This document shows positions 19,636 through 26,504 of a stretch of 64,000 nt of DNA, one piece after another. The translations under genes and the position numbers were made by a program. How positions within the stretch are numbered: position 1 is the first letter of the stretch; the number at the start of each line of letters is the position of its first letter. The stretch spans positions 558,001 through 622,000 of the forward strand of contig NZ_CP115483.1 in the NCBI RefSeq assembly GCF_027627455.1, written 5' to 3'. This DNA is from Sphingobacterium sp. SYP-B4668. Its GTDB lineage: Bacteria > Bacteroidota > Bacteroidia > Sphingobacteriales > Sphingobacteriaceae. The notes beneath the pieces are model-generated. The model saw only the letters and a program-made list of their open reading frames with translations, did not search any database and was not told the origin of the DNA.

Positions 19636-20102
19636 TTACACGGAACATACTAATCCCTGCTTCTTCATAAAGGTTATGTCAACCTTTTCCAGTAAGTTGT
19701 ATACCTGCGCTTTCTGATAGTCTAAGCCGTATTCCTTTTTTATCCATTTTGCCAAAATCGGTCCAGTCCATCTGTTTGATTCAAACCCATAGTCTGAGGG
19801 AGTCTGTTTCAGGACTATTTTTTTATTTTCTCAAGCTGTTCATTTGACAGCGCACTATGCCTTCCTCTTCCTTTCTTATCTTTCAAACCTTCTATGCCTT
19901 CATTCTCGAAACGATGAACCCAATTGGTTATCTGTTTAAAACTTATGTTGTGAAGCTCAGACAGTTTTCTGCTGGAATGTCCCAATGCGACCAGGTAAAC
20001 AAGATTTAGCCTGGCTCCAACGGTATACGCCTCATTCTTGCTTAAGATTTTCTTTATTTTCTCAGCCTCTGCACGCTGAACTTTTAATACTGATTTTCCC
20101 AC
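19636..20102 (-). pseudogene. IS630-type transposase remnant, two frames, catalytic domain lost
   Basis: The first frame (20102-19815) encodes 95 residues with an IS630-type N-terminal helix-turn-helix (HSSRKLSELHNISFKQITNWVHRFENEGIEGL). It ends at a slippery A AAA AAA followed by TAG. A -1 shift there continues as IVLKQTPSDYGFESNRWTGP, then LAKWIKKEYGLDYQKAQVYNLL, the normal winged-helix part of these transposases, until a stop at 19636-19638. The DDE catalytic domain that should follow is absent, so the element is dead. No terminal repeats were found. Confidence 0.75.
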
Positions 20103-20192
20103 GATACCGAAAGATAAGTTGCCAAAAACCGTTGAGAATGAACCAGAAGTTGAGATTCTTTATATATTAGATTGAACCTCTTGGGGATTTAT

Positions 20193-21023
20193 TTACTTTT
20201 TATAAGTTAATATCGGGATTTTTCTCAAGCGAGATAGTTCGTGTGTCGTTGAAGTATAAAGTATTGGGTTTAAATAGTGTTTAGATTTATTTATAAAAAA
20301 AACAACTAGAGACGGTCTTATTTTTCTAACCGCAAGATCAATATCTTCAATTATAGTGTTCGTCGAGGTTCTGAGAGCATATTTAACCTTAACCGCAACT
20401 CCTATTCTTTTGAACAACCGCGCTTCTAAAAGCGTAGCTTTAAGCATAATTTCTCGTGGAGAGACAATATGCAATAATTTAATTTCAAAATTAAGTGTTT
20501 TTACAAACTCTACAATCTTCTTGATTTCCTTTTGATAATTAGTCATATCTGAAGCGTAACAAATACTATCTATAGTTTTTGTCTTATAAAAACTAGGCAC
20601 ACTAATCACGGGAACTGGAGATTTCGCAATTAATTTGTTTGCTGAGGCACCAATCGTCTTTTTTAATCTCCCTCCCCCCTGAATACCAAGGCATATACAG
20701 GTACATTTATGCTTGGACACGCATCTCAAAATAGTGGTCACTATATTTGGATTCATCTGAAGGTCTATCTCAAAATTGACGGCAGGCGCTTCTATGTTAC
20801 TAAAAATTCGATTTAAAAACTTGTTTAACTTAGTTAATATAAATTCTCTTCTGACTTGACGGTAATTTTCAAACCTATGAGGTCTCCAGCTTTTGGGTTT
20901 CAAAAGATGATAAACATGCACAATAATCAAAGTGGCACCTTTTAACTGTGACAATTTATAGGCAAAATGAATAGCTGAAGTAGAACCAGCCGAAAGATCT
21001 GTAGCTACCAGAATTTTTTCCAT
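20193..21023 (-). CDS. Universal stress protein, two tandem Usp domains
   Basis: Two UspA-like domains are visible. The first (about 1-145) begins KILVATDLSAGSTSAIHFA and ends with the nucleotide-binding motif around GIQGGGRLKKTIGASANKL and PVPVISVP. The second (about 152-276) begins ICYASDMTNYQKEI and lacks the Gly-rich loop, so only the first is likely to bind ATP. The protein is cytoplasmic. It lies beside a Crp/Fnr-type regulator gene on the same strand, and such pairs often belong to low-oxygen or redox stress responses; that link is inferred. Confidence 0.9.
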   Translation of the reverse strand: MEKILVATDLSAGSTSAIHFAYKLSQLKGATLIIVHVYHLLKPKSWRPHRFENYRQVRREFILTKLNKFLNRIFSNIEAPAVNFEIDLQMNPNIVTTILRCVSKHKCTCICLGIQGGGRLKKTIGASANKLIAKSPVPVISVPSFYKTKTIDSICYASDMTNYQKEIKKIVEFVKTLNFEIKLLHIVSPREIMLKATLLEARLFKRIGVAVKVKYALRTSTNTIIEDIDLAVRKIRPSLVVFFINKSKHYLNPILYTSTTHELSRLRKIPILTYKK

Positions 21024-21042
21024 ACATCCTCATCATTTTTTG

Positions 21043-21100
21043 CTAAAATTACTTTTAGAATAGTACAGATACAATGATGGCTATCAGTTAAAACACTGAT
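21043..21100. promoter_or_regulatory. Two inverted repeats upstream of the universal stress gene
   Basis: CTAAAA-TTAC-TTTTAG (21043-21058) and ATCAGT-TAAAAC-ACTGAT (21083-21100) are perfect short dyads in the 212-base gap before the usp start. They have the size of dimeric repressor or Crp-family sites but differ from the dyad at 22395. The role is unproved and short dyads arise by chance in AT-rich DNA. Confidence 0.25.
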
Positions 21101-21235
21101 CGTTAGCGTAAAATATGCTTTACAGATAATTTGATGATATACATTTTTCAAGATTTGGAGAGAACACCTTATACAGGCATTTTAGGGAAGGTAATTATAA
21201 TTGTTCTGATGAAAACGGGGCTGTAAACCGTTTGT

Positions 21236-22282
21236 TTAGCTTTTCATCTTTATTAAACCGCCAAGATCCATAATCTGGATCTGACTTCCATTTCTTTCTA
21301 TTAATCCTCTTTCTTTAAAATCGGTAAGTATTCTACTAACCGTTTCTGTAGCAATACCAGCAAGTCCAGCAAGCTCATCCCTACAAATATCTATTTGGTC
21401 TATTGGAACTGCATCCTTACTTAACCGAACCAACACTTGTGCAAGTCTTTTTCTCACAGACTCATAAGCAAGCTCTATAAGTTGGTCTTCTTTTTCATGT
21501 AAATTGGCTGATAATATTTTAATAAAGTGTTGATTAAGTTCGACATGCTCGTTTAACAAATCAATAATTGCACTTTTAGATATAAAATAAAGAGATGAAT
21601 TCTGAGTAGCTTCGGCACTTTCAAGCCAAGGATCATCTAGCAACAAAGTATCCAAACCAATAAAACTTTTTGGTTTATACAACCCTGTGATCATTTGTCG
21701 ACCATCGGCTGTTAATTTCAAAGTTTTAACACAACCTTCTACCAATAGATAAAGCCATTGTGAATGATCGCTTTCGTAATACAACGTTTGTTTCTTTTTG
21801 ATATGTCTTATTTTGCATTGAGAAATAAGATCGAACAGTTTTTCCAGGCCTTTACCATTATGGGGATGATTATTACTCGCCTCGCTAACTGGCAATGATG
21901 TCCAATTCTGATTCTTATTCTTGTTAATTCGAGCTTCTACAGATCTAACAAGCTGATCGCCCTGAAATGGCTTGGTGACAAAATCATCAGCGCCACACGC
22001 TATACCTTTTTTTACAATATCTGGAGTCGATAAAGCATTTAAAAAGACGAAGGGTATTTTAGTAGTTGATGGATTTTTTGATAATATAGATAATACTCCA
22101 AAACCATCTATATTTGACAACACAGTATTGCATAATATTAAACTAGGAAGTTCACTTACTGCAAGGTTAATCCCCATTTCGCTATTAAATGCTGCTGTTA
22201 CTTCATGCCCTGAATTTTTTAATACATCCGAATATTTACCCAGTAAATCCAGATCATTTTCGATAATTAAAATGTTTTTCAT
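21236..22282 (-). CDS. Receiver-Crp/Fnr fusion regulator with degenerate receiver
   Basis: Starting at ATG 22282 (the frame is open to 22423, but MKNILIIENDLD is a normal receiver start), the order is a receiver domain (1-120), a cyclic-nucleotide-binding-like domain (about 150-265) and a Crp-type helix-turn-helix (about 290-340: CRDELAGLAGIATETVSRILTDFKERGLI). In the receiver the phospho-acceptor position reads LILCNTVLSNIDGF, with Asn 52 where Asp is expected, while the acidic pocket (E8, D10) and Lys (FVTKPF) remain. It may be a pseudo-receiver. No FNR-type Fe-S cysteines are seen. A GTGAC dyad lies upstream. Confidence 0.88.
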   Translation of the reverse strand: MKNILIIENDLDLLGKYSDVLKNSGHEVTAAFNSEMGINLAVSELPSLILCNTVLSNIDGFGVLSILSKNPSTTKIPFVFLNALSTPDIVKKGIACGADDFVTKPFQGDQLVRSVEARINKNKNQNWTSLPVSEASNNHPHNGKGLEKLFDLISQCKIRHIKKKQTLYYESDHSQWLYLLVEGCVKTLKLTADGRQMITGLYKPKSFIGLDTLLLDDPWLESAEATQNSSLYFISKSAIIDLLNEHVELNQHFIKILSANLHEKEDQLIELAYESVRKRLAQVLVRLSKDAVPIDQIDICRDELAGLAGIATETVSRILTDFKERGLIERNGSQIQIMDLGGLIKMKS

Positions 22283-22394
22283 TTTTGTCAATACCTGTAG
22301 CAGATCATTCATAAATCTACTTCTAATTCTGCTTTGCGACAATTTTTTAAGAAAAAAATGTAGCGTTTCAGCGACAAAACCGAGATCAAAATAT

Positions 22395-22408
22395 GTGACC
22401 ATCGTCAC
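22395..22408. promoter_or_regulatory. Crp/Fnr-type palindrome in divergent promoter region
   Basis: GTGAC-CATC-GTCAC is a perfect dyad; written wider it is TGTGA-N6-TCACT, close to the Crp site TGTGA-N6-TCACA. It lies between the divergent receiver-Crp gene (ATG 22282) and the helix-turn-helix gene (ATG 22498), so it could serve either. Autoregulation by the Crp-like protein is the simple hypothesis. Confidence 0.55.
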
Positions 22409-22497
22409 TATAAACCCTGACAAGCATCATTTCACATACAGAACATTTGAAGGAAATTTATACAAAAATTAATTATGTCCTAAAAATTAAGAAAATT

Positions 22498-22935
22498 ATG
22501 AACGCTATCAAATCGAGGATGGATTTTTTTAAAGTTGGTTTAAATACCGAAAGCAGCAGAGCTGCCTTAAAAGATTCTTCGCAAAAACATGCAGGTAATA
22601 TTGTAGAATCTATTATTAGAAAGCAAGGTCATAATATAAGTAAGCTGGCCAAATATATGAAGGTTAGCAGGTGTACGTTATACAATTGGTTTGAGCTTGA
22701 TACTTTACCTTTTGATATATTAGTTAGAATTGGCTCTTATACTAATTATGATTTTTCTTCTGATTTTCCCGAAGTTTTTCGCTCAAATTCAGGCGCTAAA
22801 ATAGAACAGCATCCTTTACAAAACCCATTCACAGAAAATGAGAAGATTGACTATTGGATAAGAAAATATATCCTTCTGTTAGAAAAATATAACGAGTGTC
22901 TAATAAATCAAAATCACTCTCAACACCCCAAATAA
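22498..22935 (+). CDS. Small helix-turn-helix regulator, left copy
   Basis: This 145-residue protein (from ATG 22498; the open frame begins at 22447) has a central helix-turn-helix: HNISKLAKYMKVSRCTLYNWF (about 53-73), then a conserved DFSSDFPEVF and a C-terminal helix DYWIRKYILLLEKYNECL. It is clearly paralogous to the gene at 54722, sharing ISxL-x4-KVSRxTxYNWFE, the DF-x3-xPE segment and KYIxLLEKYN. A DNA-binding regulator of the polysaccharide locus is likely, by position. The N-terminal 40 residues are extra compared with the right copy. Confidence 0.75.
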   Translation: MNAIKSRMDFFKVGLNTESSRAALKDSSQKHAGNIVESIIRKQGHNISKLAKYMKVSRCTLYNWFELDTLPFDILVRIGSYTNYDFSSDFPEVFRSNSGAKIEQHPLQNPFTENEKIDYWIRKYILLLEKYNECLINQNHSQHPK

Positions 22936-23044
22936 CTTTCTTAATTCGCTATCTTCTTTTAAAATACATCCCTTTTATCCTTTCCGTTAGCTTATATGTA
23001 CTAAGGTCACTAAAACTTGGTTATGATCGTGTTTAGGATATAAC

Positions 23045-23104
23045 GCCCGATTTGTACCCGTCTTTATATACCTCACCATAAAGACTACACAATACCTGAC
23101 GGGC
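23045..23104. repeat. Nested inverted repeats near the left IS66 end
   Basis: GCCCG (23045-23049) pairs with CGGGC (23100-23104) and, inside, GTCTTTAT (23060-23067) pairs perfectly with ATAAAGAC (23078-23085). An alternative pairing CCCGTC (23057-23062) with GACGGG (23098-23103) is also possible. It could be the folded end of the IS66 element or an unrelated terminator-like structure. Confidence 0.35.
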
Positions 23105-23178
23105 TCCTCCCCCCATTCTATCTGCTATATGCATTTTTCTTTTGATTATCTGTGGTTTAAAAGTATCCTGCCTATGAA

Positions 23179-24695
23179 CTACAGGTTAGCTGATTTCTTG
23201 AAGTTCTGAGGATATAGCTCTTTAAGATTTTTGTGGTTTATGGACATAATATTTTCCAGCGTATGTTTAACCACTGAAATGGGTTTACCTCATGCTTTTT
23301 GCAGATCGCAAAAAAAGAGTATATCATTGCTGCACGCTGTGCTGCTTCATGGCTTCCTGCAAAAAGGTAGTTCTTCCTTCCGAGGGCTACAGGTCTGATT
23401 GTATTTTCGACAAGATTATTGTCGATTTCGAGGTGTCCATCGTATAAATAAGCTGATAGTGCATCCCATCTGGCGTATGCATACGCCATTGCTTTACCGA
23501 TCTGGCTCTTAGGGAGTGTGCTTTTTATCTCTTCAAAGATCCATTTGCCCAGCTCGTTGATAACAGGTAAGGATTCGGTCAATCGAAGTTCTTTGATCTG
23601 CTCTGCGCTTAGATTTTCCTGTTTGGCTTTCCGTTCTACGGTATACAGCTGTTGAATCATCAATAATGCTTTTTCAGCTCTTGCTTTATCATTATCCAAT
23701 GCTTTTTCAAACTCACGGCGTGCGTGCGCCCAACAGGCCAAGTGCGTCACTTCCTTCTTTTTGCCATACTTTTCGTATACAGTATAGCCATCGGTCGGGA
23801 GATAACCCTTAAAGTTTCCAAGCATAGGCACAGCGGCAATACCACCACGGGTAGGGCTATAATCAAACAGCACGGTTCCATCGAGCGGAGCAAGGTATAC
23901 CCAATAATAGCCCTGATGGGCAGCGCCTTTTTTGTCGCTGTCCAATACTTTGATCGGTGTTTCGTCTACCTGTAAGGAGCCCTGTACTTTAGTGTCAAAG
24001 ACGAGTTTTTCATACAATGGTTCCAGTTTTTCTAGCGCTTGTTTGGTCCATCCTTCGATGGTCGAGGAGGCTATCTTTATGTTTTCCCTTGCAAAGATTT
24101 GCTTCTGTCGGTATAGTGGAAGATGATCCATGTATTTAGCGGTCAGGATCATCGCTAACAGGCTGGCTCCTGGGATTCCTTTGTCGATGACCCGTTCGGG
24201 AAGCTCGGCAATGGCTACGGCAGATTTATCTTTGGCAGCATATTTATAACGGATGTAACGTTTGATATAGAATTTAGCAGGCTCGCATTCCAGTTCTTCG
24301 GTAATTTCCTTACCGATACACGCCATTTCAGACAGATCACCCTCTGGGTGGATCTCGATATCTTCTACAGGAAGGTGTGCGGGCAATTTCACACGTCCTT
24401 TATGGATGGGACGTTTACGTATATACTCGATCTTTTCTTTGGTTTCCTCCTGTTGCTGAACAACGTTGGCCGGCTCTGCTTCAAAGGGGAGCATGGTCTG
24501 AGCAGGATCGCTTTCAAAGCGCTCACGCTTCTGTCCCAACTGCATACGCTTGTACATGGCAAGCTGTGACTTTAGGTAATCTATCTCTTCGTCTTTTTTT
24601 GAGGTATCTTGAGAAAGGGACTTTATCTTTTCATCACGGCTGGAAATGACCTTGAGAAGGTCCTCTTTAGAGAGATTTTCCAGCGCTTTTTCCAT
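23179..24695 (-). pseudogene. tnpC: IS66 transposase TnpC with frameshifted C-terminus
   Basis: The main frame (24695-23238, 485 residues) has the family plan: an N-terminal coiled coil, a zinc-finger-like part and the DDE domain (SLQVDETPIKVLD near 240, GYLPTDGYTVYEKYG, LACWAHARREFEKAL, and DGHLEIDNNLVENTIRPVALGRKN). After FQWLN the frame reads a foreign end (IRWKILCP). One extra A in the run before it would restore HTLENIMSINHKNLKELYPQ and on to a stop at 23179-23181, the normal IS66 C-terminal element. A one-base deletion is therefore likely; whether the enzyme still works is unknown. Confidence 0.8.
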
Positions 24696-24739
24696 AGTGT
24701 AAATATACGGAGCAGCTTTTATCCTACAATAAATCGCTT

Positions 24740-25078
24740 TTAAGTCGAAGAAAAACGTCTTTTTTGAATGCTTTTTACGACCTGTATCCCTTCAACCATC
24801 AGTACCAGATCACTCCAGGACAATTCGTGGTTTTTTGTGTGTGGCGCCAGAAAAGTTCCGCTTTCCAAACGTTTGTAATACAACACAAAGCCACCCTTCT
24901 CCCAATGTAACAGCTTTACGTGCGTACGGCTACGGTTTAGGAACACGAACACCTCTCCACTGGTAGCCTGCCGTTGCATACCTGAACTGATCAGTCCACA
25001 AAGTCCATCAAAAGACTTCCTCATGTCGCAAAAACCATCATAAAGATAAAACCTATGCGATGAGACTAGCGCAAACAT
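24740..25078 (-). CDS. tnpB: IS66 family accessory protein TnpB
   Basis: This 112-residue protein matches IS66 Orf2: RFYLYDGFCDMRKSFDGLCG, VFVFLNRSRTHVKLLHWEKGGFVLYYKRLE and a basic end. It is needed for IS66 transposition together with TnpA and TnpC, but its biochemical role is unclear. It overlaps tnpA by one base and precedes tnpC by 44 bases. Confidence 0.92.
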   Translation of the reverse strand: MFALVSSHRFYLYDGFCDMRKSFDGLCGLISSGMQRQATSGEVFVFLNRSRTHVKLLHWEKGGFVLYYKRLESGTFLAPHTKNHELSWSDLVLMVEGIQVVKSIQKRRFSST

Positions 25079-25359
25079 CAGTACAAACGAATCAATTGAG
25101 AGAGAAGCCCAAGGTCCTTTTCTACCTTTATACGTACACCATTGGGATAGATAATTTCAATATCACTGTTTTTACTGGCTTTATCGATGGTTAAAAAGCC
25201 AACAGCGGACTTATCGCTTTCTTTAATTCGGGAAAGCCAATAATAAAATTTGGCTTCATTGATCCCATGTTCAGCACAATATGCCTTCTTACTTTTTCCG
25301 CTCTGCTGCCAGTCTGCTATCATCGATAGCATATATTCTCTTTTTTCTTGTATGCTCAT
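25078..25359 (-). CDS. tnpA: IS66 family accessory protein TnpA
   Basis: This 93-residue protein has the helix-turn-helix of IS66 Orf1: ADWQQSGKSKKAYCAEHGINEAKFYYWLSRIKE, followed by a basic/hydrophobic tail ending in EIIYPNGVRIKV. It is the first gene of the element. The end of the element lies about 57 bases upstream. Confidence 0.9.
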   Translation of the reverse strand: MSIQEKREYMLSMIADWQQSGKSKKAYCAEHGINEAKFYYWLSRIKESDKSAVGFLTIDKASKNSDIEIIYPNGVRIKVEKDLGLLSQLIRLY

Positions 25360-25416
25360 GCAACAAAGATCGAAACTAGATACCCTTTATAAAACATGTA
25401 CTTGGTCGGACGGATA

Positions 25417-25726
25417 CGTTTAAAACTGTAAAGAAATCAAATGTTTAAACTGAGAAATGCAAATCTGCTGTTTTACAACTTCTCTCAAATTGATATACAA
25501 CAAAAATTACTTTCATCACACATTAAATACAACCAAGTATTACACATATAGTAATTCACTTTTTTTACAACTCCTGCTAAATCTGTTGAACAAAACCGTA
25601 AACTTTTGTAAAACCTGTACACCATTTATACACTTTAAATACATAGTAATCTGCCGCATAAATTATTGATAGTTTTATATATACCTTAGTTGTAAAGAAG
25701 GTTTGCACATTTTAAGATATAAAATC
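25417..25726. other. AT-rich leader between IS66 and the polysaccharide operon
   Basis: This 310-base stretch has no convincing gene; a 70-residue open frame (25457-25669) has composition expected of random AT-rich DNA. I see no exact TAnnTTTG element; TACCTTAG at 25682-25689 is one base off and lacks a well-spaced -33 box. The wza promoter may lie here or may have been replaced by the IS insertion. Confidence 0.5.
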
Positions 25727-26485
25727 ATGAAAACAAAACACCTGCTAATTATTATATATATACTCACTTTTAGCTCATGTGCGCAAAAAAGAGAGTTGGC
25801 TTATTTCAGCAATTTAGCTCCGCAAAGCGCCGAGAAAACGATACGAGACGAATCAATAAAAATACAACAAAACGATCTTTTGAGGATAAATATAAATAGT
25901 CTTAACCCGGAATCAAACACGCTATTTACGGTTAACCGCCAAAATGCAGCAGGAGCTACCTATGAAGGACCGGCAGGTTACAGAGTAGCTAAAGACGGAA
26001 TGATTACTCTCCCCGTAATAGGCAATATTAAAGTGGAAGGTTTGACTATTACACAAACCCAGGATGCATTAATAGAAAAACTAGCTAAATATGTCAAAGA
26101 ACCAATGGTTGAAGTACAACTTTTAAATTTTAAGATTACCGTAATCGGAGAAGTAAATAAACCCTCGAGCTTTACCATACCTGGCGATCATATTAATTTA
26201 TTAGAGGCGCTTGGTATGGCAGGCGATATGACGGTTTATGGTAAACGAGAAAACGTATTAGTCATTAGACAGCAAAATGGGAAAAGAATAATGAAAAGGT
26301 TGAATTTAAACCAAGAAGATGTGCTTAATGATCGCTTTTTTAATCTGATGCAAAACGATATAGTTTATGTGGAGCCGGATAAATCTAAAGCTATAGAGTA
26401 TAGCCCTAGCACGAGAATTATGCCTATTGTTATTGCCTCTATATCGGCAGTTGCTGTCCTGATTTCATCCATTTTAAGAAATTAA
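25727..26485 (+). CDS. wza: Polysaccharide export outer-membrane lipoprotein (Wza-like)
   Basis: Wza-type proteins form the outer-membrane channel for capsule export. From ATG 25727 the protein has a lipoprotein signal with lipobox FSSC (Cys 18), a Poly_export domain (QQNDLLRININSLNPE through GYRVAKDGMITLPVIGNIKVEGLT, about 45-130), a SLBB domain (FKITVIGEVNKPSSFTIPG, about 135-215) and a C-terminal membrane helix (about 232-250), typical for Bacteroidetes members. The frame is open from 25703. wzc follows after 19 bases. It is the first gene of the locus. Confidence 0.92.
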   Translation: MKTKHLLIIIYILTFSSCAQKRELAYFSNLAPQSAEKTIRDESIKIQQNDLLRININSLNPESNTLFTVNRQNAAGATYEGPAGYRVAKDGMITLPVIGNIKVEGLTITQTQDALIEKLAKYVKEPMVEVQLLNFKITVIGEVNKPSSFTIPGDHINLLEALGMAGDMTVYGKRENVLVIRQQNGKRIMKRLNLNQEDVLNDRFFNLMQNDIVYVEPDKSKAIEYSPSTRIMPIVIASISAVAVLISSILRN

Positions 26486-26504
26486 TTACTTAAGGAATAA
26501 GATC

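Larger units (their letters stand above)
23054..25416 (-). mobile_element. IS66-family insertion sequence
   Basis: Three genes in the IS66 order tnpA-tnpB-tnpC lie on the minus strand. Candidate ends are GTACCCGTC at 23054 and, on the other strand, GTATCCGTC ending at 25416 (eight of nine bases alike). I could not find the 8-base target duplication expected for IS66, so the ends are uncertain or the copy has been rearranged. It sits just before wza, between the left regulator gene and the polysaccharide operon. Confidence 0.8.

Noticed and set aside
23041..23110. Possible integron attC-like site (ATAACGCCC...)
   Set aside because: The opposite core site GTTRRRY is missing and there is no integrase or cassette array.
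23046..25424. Target-site duplication around IS66
   Set aside because: The 8 bases outside the candidate ends (CCCGATTT and GTTTAAAA) do not match, so no duplication is claimed.
25457..25669. 70-residue plus-strand open frame before wza
   Set aside because: Its composition is that of random AT-rich DNA, it has no good start context and no recognisable motif.
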